NCBI RefSeq assembly: GCF_001718415.1 | Contig: NZ_CP013379.1 | Location: 47,153 to 111,152, forward strand | DNA length: 64,000 bases | DNA from: Burkholderia pseudomultivorans | GTDB lineage: Bacteria; Pseudomonadota; Gammaproteobacteria; Burkholderiales; Burkholderiaceae | Reading direction: 5' to 3' | Shown: positions 25,927-33,941 of the stretch, one piece after another | How the letters are laid out: every line of letters starts with the position of its first letter | Position numbering within the stretch: position 1 is the stretch's first letter | Notes under the pieces: generated by a model | The model's database searches: none | Told to the model about the DNA's origin: nothing | What the model saw: the letters and a program-made list of their open reading frames with translations, nothing else | Made by a program: the position numbers and the translations under genes

Positions 25927-27201
25927 TCACCATGCCGAATCAGCCTCGCTATCCTCGCGGCGGCTTTCGGCGACAGTCGTCACAACGCGGCCGCGTCGAT
26001 CGACTGCCGGCGGAAAGATGGGCATCTCGTCGCCCGCGCGCCAGATCCAAGCCGGCATTTCGCTCGATTCGACCAATTCGTCGAGCGCTTGATCTGCTTC
26101 TTCATCGTCACCAGGAGGGCAGATGTACATGGCCGTCGGTGGCCCATCGACGTCGACCAGCACCGCGGTGGCCAACGGTTTGTCGTCTGCAAGGTTGTAC
26201 CGCAACCCTTTCACGAATCGACGACCGCCCGATGTAAGCGCATCGAGCACAAGCTTGTCATAGGTGTGCTCGAAGGGGATCCAGTTCGCGGACACAACCA
26301 TCACGGAAAGCGCTTCGAGCGTCGCAACGCCGGTCGGCCCCATCCAGAATGTGCCAATAAAGACCAGCCGCGTATCCTCCATGCTGTCCCAGAGGGCGAG
26401 TTCGTTCGCGAATCGCTTCTGCAGGCGCCGGTGCAAATCCTCGTTCATCATGAACGGAAACTTCGGCAGATGCTTTGCCACGATCTTGAAGCCATATCGG
26501 GACGCTGTGATCTCCTTCGCCTCGCCGATCACGATCATCATTTTCTTCGTCTTGCCCGGTGCAACAAGTTCGGCCATGTGCGCAATTCGACGCTGCGCGA
26601 TCTCGGTCTCGCGATCGAGCGAGAACGTTTCGGGGATGTACAGATTTTGCTGGAGCGGCGCACGTTTCGACACCTTATCGAAGGCCGCCTGCAACAGCGC
26701 CTTCCGAACGACGTACCAGCTGCGCTTGCCGTCCATCGCTGGATGCCATCGATTCAAGCCCGCTTCATCCCACAGGTAGTGCAGCATGCCGCGCAGCGTC
26801 AACTTTGCACCGTCCGTGCGAACGGTATCCCCCAGCACACCAGACGGTTCGGGCGTCGTCCGTGTGCCAGATTTCGAAAGTGCGAAGTCAAGACGCAGTT
26901 CGGTGACGCCTTCCTCAACGTTCTCCTTAATCGCCTGCCCCTTCAGTTCGCCCAGTCCGGACAGCTCGGCGGGCGGTTCGTACGAGGCACACTCGGGCGC
27001 ATGTACCGCGCCGGTGTTCGGCATCCGCTTGATCGCGAAATGGTCGCCGACGCGCGCGATGTACATCGGAACACCGGCCGACGTGCACATGCATAGCGGC
27101 CGTTCCTTCCCTCCGTGCGCGTCGCGGAGATAGTCCTGTAGATCGGGTGCATTGGCTGCAACCAACACATCGTCAAATCGATACTCGTGAGTTCCGGACA
27201 T
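25927..27201 (-). CDS. DUF1173 family protein
   Basis: 424 aa. 'KERPLCMCTSAGVPMYIARVGDHFAIKRMPNTGAVHAPECASYEPP' near the N-terminus, with spaced C and H residues, looks like a small zinc-binding module and is typical of DUF1173. Later stretches such as 'YIPETFSLDRETEIAQRR' and 'LVLDALTSGGRRFVKGLRYNL' complete the family pattern. DUF1173 genes commonly accompany conjugation loci; the molecular role is unknown. It is the last gene of the coupling-protein operon, 48 bases after the coupling protein, with the repA leader right behind it. Confidence 0.75.
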   Translation of the reverse strand: MSGTHEYRFDDVLVAANAPDLQDYLRDAHGGKERPLCMCTSAGVPMYIARVGDHFAIKRMPNTGAVHAPECASYEPPAELSGLGELKGQAIKENVEEGVTELRLDFALSKSGTRTTPEPSGVLGDTVRTDGAKLTLRGMLHYLWDEAGLNRWHPAMDGKRSWYVVRKALLQAAFDKVSKRAPLQQNLYIPETFSLDRETEIAQRRIAHMAELVAPGKTKKMMIVIGEAKEITASRYGFKIVAKHLPKFPFMMNEDLHRRLQKRFANELALWDSMEDTRLVFIGTFWMGPTGVATLEALSVMVVSANWIPFEHTYDKLVLDALTSGGRRFVKGLRYNLADDKPLATAVLVDVDGPPTAMYICPPGDDEEADQALDELVESSEMPAWIWRAGDEMPIFPPAVDRRGRVVTTVAESRREDSEADSAW

Positions 27202-27249
27202 CGGTTTCTCCTAGATGTTGGTCGTAGTTGCTGGATTCAATGGTCACGG

Positions 27250-28839
27250 TCATGCCGCCAGGATCAGGTCCGCGTTCGCCGCCGCGTCCATGGGTATGAA
27301 ATCGGGATGCCGGACAGGATAGTCGCGAGCCCCGAACTTGACCTTCGTGAGGGGCCAATCCTTCCCGTACTTGAGATAACCCTGCAAGTCGGGGAGGTTC
27401 GCCAATTGCGACGGCGTCACCAGCAGCTCATCGCGGTCGATCTTCCGCTCGCGCGTGTTGAGATTCCACCACTGCTGATTCACCCCAATCGGATGGCGCT
27501 CGACGTCATGGCTGCCCAACATCGTCGCGAGACGCTTCGTCGTGAGCGCATTCGCCCCGCCCAAAGCGAGCAGACTACGGAAGCAGGCAAGGGCAGCGTC
27601 AGCGGGATCCTGCCCAAGGTTCATCTTGAGTTGCACCACGTCTTGCAGACCGCCCACAACGCAGAGCCCGTGCTTCCGACCCTTCGAGACAGCGGGCTCG
27701 AAGCTGTACAGACGGCCGATCGACGCCAGCTCGTCCATGTTTACCCACAGTCGACGAGAGAAGCTGGGCGCATCGCTCAAAATCATCGCGAATACCAGAT
27801 CCAGCCAGATCGGAATCGTCGGCCCAAGTGCGGTGCGCTGATCCTCGCGCCATGTGATCCAAATGTTCCCGGCGTTCTCATCTCGCATCCATTTCCGAAT
27901 CGAAAAGTCGCCATCTGGAATCCTGATCAGCGGCCGGACGTACTTATTGAGCGTGAAGATGATGCTCGCCGTCGCCCTTTCAGCGTCCTTTGCAAAGAAG
28001 CCGGCGGACCCGGTCTGTTCGTGGAATTTCGCGAGCACGTCTCGGCGCTCGCGCGTCGTGAGGTCGACCAGGACCCGCATGTCGGGCATGTCGTCGTTGT
28101 GCAGCCGCGTCATGGTGTCGGACAACAGAAAGCGGGCATAGCCTGCCCACTCCTCGGCCTGGTCACCCACCTGTGGCGGAATCGCAGAATGCGAAACGCG
28201 GTCGAAGTCAAAGTCGTGCCCCGCTTCATTGAACAGCGACCAGCCCACGCACCGACGGTCGTATGGGTTGATGATGATGTCGCCGGGGAGAAAAAAGCGC
28301 GAGCACAGACTCCCGTTTGGGTCGACTGTGACCATGCGATCGCCACGGTCCAGCGCACTTGCGATCAAGCCCTGAATTGCTTGGCTCTTGCCGGTCCCCG
28401 GCGCGCCGACGATCATGATGTTCTGCGTCTCGAGATCAGTCGGCATCTCAACGCCGCAGACCTTGACGGGCGGCCGTGGCTCGTCCCCGCGCTTCCTCGC
28501 TACTCTCTGGTACCGCTTGTTGTGCGCGCGGATCTTCGCGTCCAGCTGATGCCGGTTCAGCATGCGCGTTCCACGAATGAACTTCGCATATCGCGCGCCT
28601 TCGAACCCGTCGAAGAGATGTTCGCGGCAGACATGCCAGGTGTAGGCAGCCAAGCACGTACCAGGTAACGCACCCCAGAGCGTCAGGGGCTCATGGAACG
28701 CGGCTTGGATTGCCCTCACCGTACCCGCAGGGAACGGGAGCGGCACATGGCCGCTCAACGCCAAGGTTGCACACGCGCCAGCCGCGACAGACGCGACGGC
28801 GCATATAGATTGCGTTTGGACGACTTCGTGCTTCTGCAT
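27250..28839 (-). CDS. traD: Type IV coupling protein, TrwB/TraD/VirD4 family
   Basis: 529 aa. N-terminal hydrophobic segments (about residues 10-30 and 45-65) anchor it in the inner membrane. Walker A 'VGAPGTGKSQ' lies near residue 143, followed by 'RGDRMVTVDPNGSLCSRFF...DIIINPYDRRCVGWSLFNE'. The segments 'PDGDFSIRKWMRDENAGNIWITWRED' and 'RRLWVNMDELASIGRLYSFEPAVSKGRKHGLCVVGGLQD' follow closely the R388 TrwB pattern, including the Walker B region. The hexameric ATPase brings the relaxase-DNA complex to the VirB channel. The pairing of a TrwB-like coupling protein with a MOBQ-type relaxase is unusual but both look intact. Confidence 0.88.
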   Translation of the reverse strand: MQKHEVVQTQSICAVASVAAGACATLALSGHVPLPFPAGTVRAIQAAFHEPLTLWGALPGTCLAAYTWHVCREHLFDGFEGARYAKFIRGTRMLNRHQLDAKIRAHNKRYQRVARKRGDEPRPPVKVCGVEMPTDLETQNIMIVGAPGTGKSQAIQGLIASALDRGDRMVTVDPNGSLCSRFFLPGDIIINPYDRRCVGWSLFNEAGHDFDFDRVSHSAIPPQVGDQAEEWAGYARFLLSDTMTRLHNDDMPDMRVLVDLTTRERRDVLAKFHEQTGSAGFFAKDAERATASIIFTLNKYVRPLIRIPDGDFSIRKWMRDENAGNIWITWREDQRTALGPTIPIWLDLVFAMILSDAPSFSRRLWVNMDELASIGRLYSFEPAVSKGRKHGLCVVGGLQDVVQLKMNLGQDPADAALACFRSLLALGGANALTTKRLATMLGSHDVERHPIGVNQQWWNLNTRERKIDRDELLVTPSQLANLPDLQGYLKYGKDWPLTKVKFGARDYPVRHPDFIPMDAAANADLILAA

Positions 28840-28841
28840 GC

Positions 28842-30611
28842 TTACAGCCCGACGCCGTCAACCTGCTTTCCCTTGCGCTTTCCCACCTCTTTTCCCTTCT
28901 CCTTTGCGACCTCCTTACCATCTGCGGTCAGGCCTGCTTCTTGGCGAAGCCCCTGCATGTACTCGGCACGCCGCTCCGCCTTCTGTTCCGGAGACAGGTC
29001 ACGGAATTTCGGGCGCCCCTTCGCGGCAGCAGCCGCATCGCTTTGAGTTTGTCTCTCGGTGACGCCGGCGCCCGCCCTTACAGTTTCACTCGACGCAGCG
29101 TCCTTCGCCGCACCACTCCTCTTCGCTGTCGAGGTGGCTTTTTCCGCTGCCTTCGCGTCGGCCTGCTGTCCGAGTTGCGCCGGCGGGTGTGTCTCGACCT
29201 CAGGGGCCGATGCCGATTTATTCCGACCGAGCGGCTTGAAGCCGGTGACGCCTCTCGAGCGCTTGGACTTCCCACCCTCCTCGTTCGCGACGCCCTTGTC
29301 GCCGCCCTGGCGGCCAGCGGCCTGCGCGTCCGCGATCGCAGCTACCGCTTTCGCATCAATTTGAGGAAGCAGCTCGAGCGCAGCTTTTCCAACTGCGGCT
29401 GATGCCACCTTCGGTGCCTTGCTGGCGACGTCTGCATTCGATCCGTCCTTGTCGAGAGACGGGCCATTTTCCCGACTCTTAAAAGCTTGCCAAAATGCAC
29501 GGCGCGCTTCGTCGAGCATTGCCCTATCCGTATTGATATCGGACGAGCCGCTCGCGAACACGCCGCGCAATGCATCTAAGACTTCGGCGGTCGGCTCCCC
29601 GCTGCGTTGCGCAATTTCCGAAGCGACGACCTTTAGCCGCACGGGATCTTGCAACTCCTCGCGGGTGTATTGGGTGGTCGCGCGGAGACGGTCCCCATCC
29701 TTCAACGGTGCCTCCTTCGCACCGCGCTCCTTGCTTTCGGCAATATCGGCTGTAGGGGTCACTTCTACAACAGGCGCCCCTGAGTTCGCTACCGGAGCGA
29801 TCTTTTCCTCCTGCACTCGCTGGCCCAGTTCGCCGGCGACCGGAATATTCGCCGGTACCGCTTCGCTGACAGCGAGCGTCCCAACCGACTGATGGCTGCG
29901 CTCGGCTCGGCTGGCCGCGTCCAACCCTGAATTCGTCGGTGCGGCCGATGCGGATTCAATCCCGAGTTCTCGTTCGAGCCTTGCCACCAGGGCCTTTTCT
30001 CGTTGATCAAGCAGGATCTCCTCCCGTCGCAACTCTCTTTCTCGATCGGCGATCGACCTCGCCCACCCATCAAGGTCTCGGGAATAACCTCGGCCACCGT
30101 TCGTCTCGGTGGCTACGGCGAGCATCGAGGCGATCTCCTCTCGCGAGTACGTCTTCTGCTCGCTCACCTCCTTGTGTTCCTGCAGGAGCGAGCGAGCGCG
30201 TGCTGCGTCAATCATCGCCAGCTGTTCAAGGCCTGCCAGCAAAGCCGCTCTATCCGCAATCTGACGCGCGCGTTCGTCCTGCTCAAGGTCCATGCGGCCG
30301 AGTTCCGCCTCGAGTGCCTGACGCATCTCGGGCGTGTCGATCAGATCACCCGATTGAAGTCCGAACGCTCGCTTGAGCTTGTCTGCCGCTTTTGCGTGTT
30401 CGGCCTCCTGTGCGTTGCGCTTCGCATCCGTGCGTATTGCATCAAGGACCGATTGGGGATCGGTCTTCGCCTTCTCCTCCCGGTAGGCAATGTTCTGCGC
30501 ACGCTCGGCGACGACTCGTGCTCGCTCCAGGAGCGACGCCTCGCGACGCGCGAGATCCTGCTGGCGCTCCGGGTTCGCGAAGCGAAGTTTGAGTGAATCG
30601 AGAATCGACAT
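28842..30611 (-). CDS. Large coiled-coil protein sharing its C-terminal motif with the relaxase
   Basis: 589 aa, very charged. The N-terminal third is a long coiled coil ('ARREASLLERARVVAERAQNIAYREEKAK', 'WARSIADRERELRREEILLDQREKALVARLEREL'), the middle is low-complexity and Ala/Ser/Lys-rich, and the end has the segment 'FRDLSPEQKAERRAEYMQGLRQEAGL'. The relaxase ends with the very similar 'FAGMTAAERAAARAEYMQRQRKAAGL'. No known domain is recognised. It is the first gene of the operon with the coupling protein (2-base spacing) and has an operator-containing promoter. A role as relaxosome component or translocated effector is suggested by the shared tail. Confidence 0.6.
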   Translation of the reverse strand: MSILDSLKLRFANPERQQDLARREASLLERARVVAERAQNIAYREEKAKTDPQSVLDAIRTDAKRNAQEAEHAKAADKLKRAFGLQSGDLIDTPEMRQALEAELGRMDLEQDERARQIADRAALLAGLEQLAMIDAARARSLLQEHKEVSEQKTYSREEIASMLAVATETNGGRGYSRDLDGWARSIADRERELRREEILLDQREKALVARLERELGIESASAAPTNSGLDAASRAERSHQSVGTLAVSEAVPANIPVAGELGQRVQEEKIAPVANSGAPVVEVTPTADIAESKERGAKEAPLKDGDRLRATTQYTREELQDPVRLKVVASEIAQRSGEPTAEVLDALRGVFASGSSDINTDRAMLDEARRAFWQAFKSRENGPSLDKDGSNADVASKAPKVASAAVGKAALELLPQIDAKAVAAIADAQAAGRQGGDKGVANEEGGKSKRSRGVTGFKPLGRNKSASAPEVETHPPAQLGQQADAKAAEKATSTAKRSGAAKDAASSETVRAGAGVTERQTQSDAAAAAKGRPKFRDLSPEQKAERRAEYMQGLRQEAGLTADGKEVAKEKGKEVGKRKGKQVDGVGL

Positions 30612-30680
30612 GGCTTTTCCCCGTAGATTGACGCGACCGTGCCAGATGGCCCCAAGCTCGGCATCCGGTAGCGCGCGCCA

Positions 30681-30708
30681 ATTATATATCCCCGTTGGGG
30701 ATAGTTAA
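30681..30708 (-). promoter_or_regulatory. Promoter and operator of the coupling-protein operon
   Basis: On the minus strand: -35 TTAACT, 16-base spacer, -10 TATAAT (30686-30681). The spacer is the palindrome TATCCCC-AAC-GGGGATA (30687-30703), the same operator as upstream of the virB and pil units. Confidence 0.75.
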
Positions 30709-30717
30709 AAGAGCGGA

Positions 30718-31302
30718 TTAGTACGTGGGCCGAAAAGGGGTGCCGGTTCTCCACCGCGATCGCCAGTGCTCAAGATATGTACCGGCGAGATCCGGTCTGT
30801 TCCAGAGGACAATCACGTTTTCGCTATTCGACTTTGCCGCAGCACGGCTGTAGTTGAACGACCCAGTCTCGAGATGCTTGCCGTCCGAGATGATCACTTT
30901 GTCGTGTTGTATCTTGTATCGACTGCTCAGTCTCACTGGAACGCCAGCGTTCGACAGTAGGTTAAGCGCAGCGGTACCCGCGTCGGTCCGGCTTTGCCCC
31001 GCGTCGACAACCAGTTGCACATCGACACCACGTTTTTTCGCCGCGATCAACGCACGCACAATATCCGGAGACGTAAAGGTAAATGCCATGACCCGGATCT
31101 CTCGCTCTGCGCGCTCGATAACATCAAGCACGAGCCGAAGCGCTCCGCCTTCCGGTGAAAAGCCGACTTGGACTGCCGGCGGCGCAGTTGCAACATCGGC
31201 GCGAACAGCCGGTGCCGACGCGACTAGCGCAATTGCTACACCGACAGACGCGGCAGACATCCGCCAACGCCGGATTTGGAAAATTGAGCTTCCGCGGGAC
31301 AT
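30718..31302 (-). CDS. nuc: Secreted phospholipase D-superfamily nuclease (Nuc-like)
   Basis: 194 aa from the ATG at 31302 (GAGGTG upstream; the longer frame adds 21 unlikely residues). A signal peptide ends near 'VASAPAVRADV'. It has one HKD motif, 'QHDKVIISDGKHLETGSFNYS', with His near residue 133, so it should work as a dimer like pKM101 Nuc. Nuc-type proteins are periplasmic endonucleases often carried in IncN/IncW-like transfer regions; their role in conjugation is unclear. It is the last gene of the virB operon, 5 bases after TrbM. Confidence 0.85.
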   Translation of the reverse strand: MSRGSSIFQIRRWRMSAASVGVAIALVASAPAVRADVATAPPAVQVGFSPEGGALRLVLDVIERAEREIRVMAFTFTSPDIVRALIAAKKRGVDVQLVVDAGQSRTDAGTAALNLLSNAGVPVRLSSRYKIQHDKVIISDGKHLETGSFNYSRAAAKSNSENVIVLWNRPDLAGTYLEHWRSRWRTGTPFRPTY

Positions 31303-31307
31303 ATCAA

Positions 31308-31937
31308 TCACCTCGCGTGGATACGCTTTAAGAGCTTTCCCTTGACGAACACGTCGAAAGCCCACGGGCTCTGAGGTTCCTGCCAGATGACTCGGTCGTA
31401 GACGCTCAAGGATTCCATGTCACCTCGGTACCCGTTTCCCGCTGTGCCGCCGCTTCCTTGAAGGTACGTCACGAAGCTTCCAACGCGGTTGCCAACGCAT
31501 GCCAAACGCACTCCGGGACTGCCGTAGCTTCCGCCGTACGATCGTTCAGGCGTTCCCTTCAAGGTGAAGTTTCGTTCGGAGTCCTGCCACATGAAGCCTC
31601 CGCCGCCATTGCCAGGCTTTCGTGTCCCTTCTACCAGCCACTCGCCCCGGCCGGCCTCTCGCGTACCGTCCGGGCATGGATCGAACGGATTCCACACCTG
31701 GGTGAGATCCATTCCACTCCCGGAGCACCCTGGCCATCCGCGCCCATGGAGGAGATCATCCATTAGCCTATCCATTGCCGGCGCGCATTCTGTCTTCTCG
31801 TCCCATGGACCATTTGGATTCAAAATACACAAGACCACCTTGCATCCATAGGAATCGTCGGCCGCCGCCTCTACCGCTGTCCCCGCAACAGTCGCGGCTA
31901 TCAGCCCTTTAATTGCCAGCATTGCTGCCCTGTTCAT
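31308..31937 (-). CDS. trbM: TrbM/KikA-family periplasmic protein
   Basis: 209 aa from the ATG at 31937, chosen because a signal peptide follows ('MNRAAMLAIKGLIAATVAGTAVEAAADD') and 70 upstream codons lack signal character. 'CKVVLCILNPNGPWDEKTECAPAMDRLMDDLLHGRGWPGC' matches the cysteine pattern of TrbM/KikA ('C.v.LCl.np.gp...eC...i..l...L..G..fP.C'). Family members are secreted and help mating-pair formation. The C-terminal half is Gly/Trp-rich and longer than in pKM101 KikA. Confidence 0.75.
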   Translation of the reverse strand: MNRAAMLAIKGLIAATVAGTAVEAAADDSYGCKVVLCILNPNGPWDEKTECAPAMDRLMDDLLHGRGWPGCSGSGMDLTQVWNPFDPCPDGTREAGRGEWLVEGTRKPGNGGGGFMWQDSERNFTLKGTPERSYGGSYGSPGVRLACVGNRVGSFVTYLQGSGGTAGNGYRGDMESLSVYDRVIWQEPQSPWAFDVFVKGKLLKRIHAR

Positions 31938-31953
31938 CACTTCCCCCGTATAT

Positions 31954-32697
31954 TCATTCACCGCTTTGTTCAGTTCGCCGCCGCTCGGGGGACACAACCC
32001 CATCCTCGTCGTCATCGCCGTAGGTCGTGAACCACGAGTCTTGCCGGGGCTCGCCCGGAGCACTACGCCCTTGCCGGTTCGGGCGCCCCGGCGCCGCAGG
32101 GGATGTATCCGCCTTGACGTCGGACACCACTCCGATCGGGTGAACATCTTTCAAGTCAGACAACGGCGTCGATGCTGCCACCTTGATCGCATACGAGCGG
32201 CCCCGGTTGAAGTCTCCGGAGTAGTAGCAAGACAAGGCCGCGCGCACGGCCGCGCCATCATCCGGATAGCGCTTCTGCGCGCGGTCGTAGCACTCCTTTA
32301 GGATGGCGGACCCGGTATTGAGATTTCGACAGGCGTCGAACATATCCTCCGCAGTGCGTCCGTAGCGTGCCAGGTTGTACTTGTTGACCTGGACCAGTCC
32401 CATGCTGTAGTTCCACCCCCCGGCCTCGAGCGCAGCGACCGTCGCCAATGCTTCGGCCTTGGTTCTTGGCTGCCGAACGAGATGGCCGCCCACAACACCG
32501 ATTGCGTACGGATTTCCACCACTCTCTACGGTTCCAATTCGCCCGAGCAGTTTTGGATGGACGTCCGGTGCGCAGACTTTTGCGAGCACATTGAACGCCT
32601 TCGTCACGCTTTCGCGATCGGTGTTTGCTACTCCCATTGCGGGTGCGAGTGCGCCGGCGATTACGGCCGCACCAATGAACCACTTACCTCTTTGCAA
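31954..32697 (-). CDS. virB1: VirB1-like lytic transglycosylase
   Basis: 247 aa with a signal peptide ('WFIGAAVIAGALAPAMGVA'), an SLT domain with the catalytic Glu at about residue 58 ('GRIGTVESGGNPYAIGVV'), 'NYSMGLVQVNKYN' and 'CYNSG-like' 'LSCYYSGDFNRG', then a disordered Pro/Arg/Glu-rich tail. It opens the peptidoglycan for the secretion channel. Its start overlaps the virB11 stop by 14 bases, so it is translationally coupled. Position at the end of the virB operon, not the start, is less usual. Confidence 0.88.
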   Translation of the reverse strand: MQRGKWFIGAAVIAGALAPAMGVANTDRESVTKAFNVLAKVCAPDVHPKLLGRIGTVESGGNPYAIGVVGGHLVRQPRTKAEALATVAALEAGGWNYSMGLVQVNKYNLARYGRTAEDMFDACRNLNTGSAILKECYDRAQKRYPDDGAAVRAALSCYYSGDFNRGRSYAIKVAASTPLSDLKDVHPIGVVSDVKADTSPAAPGRPNRQGRSAPGEPRQDSWFTTYGDDDEDGVVSPERRRTEQSGE

Positions 32698-33694
32698 AAT
32701 AGATCTCCCGAATTCCGCGTACGCCGTCTGTGAATCGGTGCATCTGGATAACGATATCGATCAGTCCACGTGCGTAATCGATGATCTCGGCTCGGAGCAT
32801 TGTCGTTCCAGCACGCATCACCATATCCGCCAGGCGCCCCCACATATGCTCCGGACTGTTCGAGTGCATTGTCGTCATCCATCCCCCGTGGCCAGTGTTC
32901 AGCATTTCCAATGCGACGAACGCCTCAGCACCACGCAACTCGCCGGGGATCACCCTGTCAGGCGTCATCCGAAGCGTCGCCTCCATGAGCTCCGAGGGGC
33001 TTACCTTGGAGACCCCCTGATTTCCGCGTGAGAAAATCAGGTTGACGACATTGCGCTGCCGTAGCTGCAGCTCGAGCGCGTCCTGGATGGTCACGATTCG
33101 CTCGTGCTCCCCGATCATTCGGCACAGCATGTTGATGAACGAGGTCTTCCCGACATTCGTCGGGGCGGTCACCAGAATGTTCTTTTTTGCCTGAATCGCG
33201 AGGCGAAGAAACTGCGGCCAGTTCTTTTCATTAAAAGCCTTCGCGAGACCAGCGTCGAGATCCTCTTCCTCCGGGAGTGGAACATTGATTCGGTCGAACG
33301 CACCAGACGCGGCCCAGTAGTCGATATCCATATCGAATGGCGATGGCTTTCGAATCGTGATCGACACCGTCCCGTGGGGCACCGCAGGCGCCTGCACGTA
33401 TTGGAATCGGTAGTCGGAATGGCCGGTAAGGCCCGAAGAAATAGATGCTGAAAGCAGCGGCGCTTTTTCGCTGACGTTTTGCCGCGATTCGTACGCGACT
33501 AGCCTGGCGATGTCCTCGAGCACATCGACGGAGATCCTCCCGACGTCACATGGCTCCATATACCGAGCGCCGCGACGAAGCGCGAACACACTCGTCGGCC
33601 CATTAATGGCAATTTCAGTGATGTCCGGATCCGCAAGGAGCGGTGAGATCGCTCCAGTCCTGTTATGCCATGCCGGCAAAATTGCTGTCGACAC
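32684..33694 (-). CDS. virB11: VirB11 ATPase
   Basis: 336 aa from a GTG at 33694 with AGGAGG ten bases upstream; an earlier in-frame start lacks a binding site. An N-terminal domain is followed by Walker A 'VTAPTNVGKTSF' near residue 175, 'RIVTIQDALELQL', the Walker B/Asp-box region 'LMEATLRMTPDRVIPGELRGAEAF' and the His box 'GHGGWMTTMHSNSPEH'. The hexameric ATPase at the inner-membrane base switches the system between pilus building and substrate transfer. It looks complete. Confidence 0.9.
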   Translation of the reverse strand: MSTAILPAWHNRTGAISPLLADPDITEIAINGPTSVFALRRGARYMEPCDVGRISVDVLEDIARLVAYESRQNVSEKAPLLSASISSGLTGHSDYRFQYVQAPAVPHGTVSITIRKPSPFDMDIDYWAASGAFDRINVPLPEEEDLDAGLAKAFNEKNWPQFLRLAIQAKKNILVTAPTNVGKTSFINMLCRMIGEHERIVTIQDALELQLRQRNVVNLIFSRGNQGVSKVSPSELMEATLRMTPDRVIPGELRGAEAFVALEMLNTGHGGWMTTMHSNSPEHMWGRLADMVMRAGTTMLRAEIIDYARGLIDIVIQMHRFTDGVRGIREIYFAKR

Positions 33695-33695
33695 G

Positions 33696-33941
33696 TCACT
33701 TCCTCCTAACGCGTTCGCCGCGCGCGACTGCGCCCGCACACATCACGATCGGTCGATCGAGGCAGGCGCGTGCCTCCCAGCACCGGCGTGCAATGTCTTT
33801 CAGGCGCGCCTCGGTTATCAATACGTCGACGCCAGTCCTGATGCCGGCCATTCTCATAAGCCGGATGTGCACGGCGTCGGCCAGCGCGTTGTTCAACTGG
33901 TCGCGCAGCTCACGTGCCGGCTCGAGCTTATTCATCCGCAT
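33696..33941 (-). CDS. Unknown 81-aa protein between virB10 and virB11
   Basis: The ATG at 33941 (or 33935) overlaps the virB10 stop, and the stop lies one base before the virB11 start, so the frame is tightly embedded in the operon. The product is basic and helical ('LEPARELRDQLNNALADAVHIRLMRMAGIRTGVDVLITEARLKDIARRCWEAR'), with no signal peptide or membrane segment. It does not match any standard VirB component I know. The tight coupling suggests a real gene, probably a cytoplasmic accessory of VirB11. Confidence 0.6.
   Translation of the reverse strand: MRMNKLEPARELRDQLNNALADAVHIRLMRMAGIRTGVDVLITEARLKDIARRCWEARACLDRPIVMCAGAVARGERVRRK

Noticed and set aside
25655..25933. Minus-strand 92-codon frame across the repA leader
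   Set aside because: It covers the antisense RNA gene and its promoter; the composition is explained by leader RNA, and the 41-codon leader ORF is better placed.
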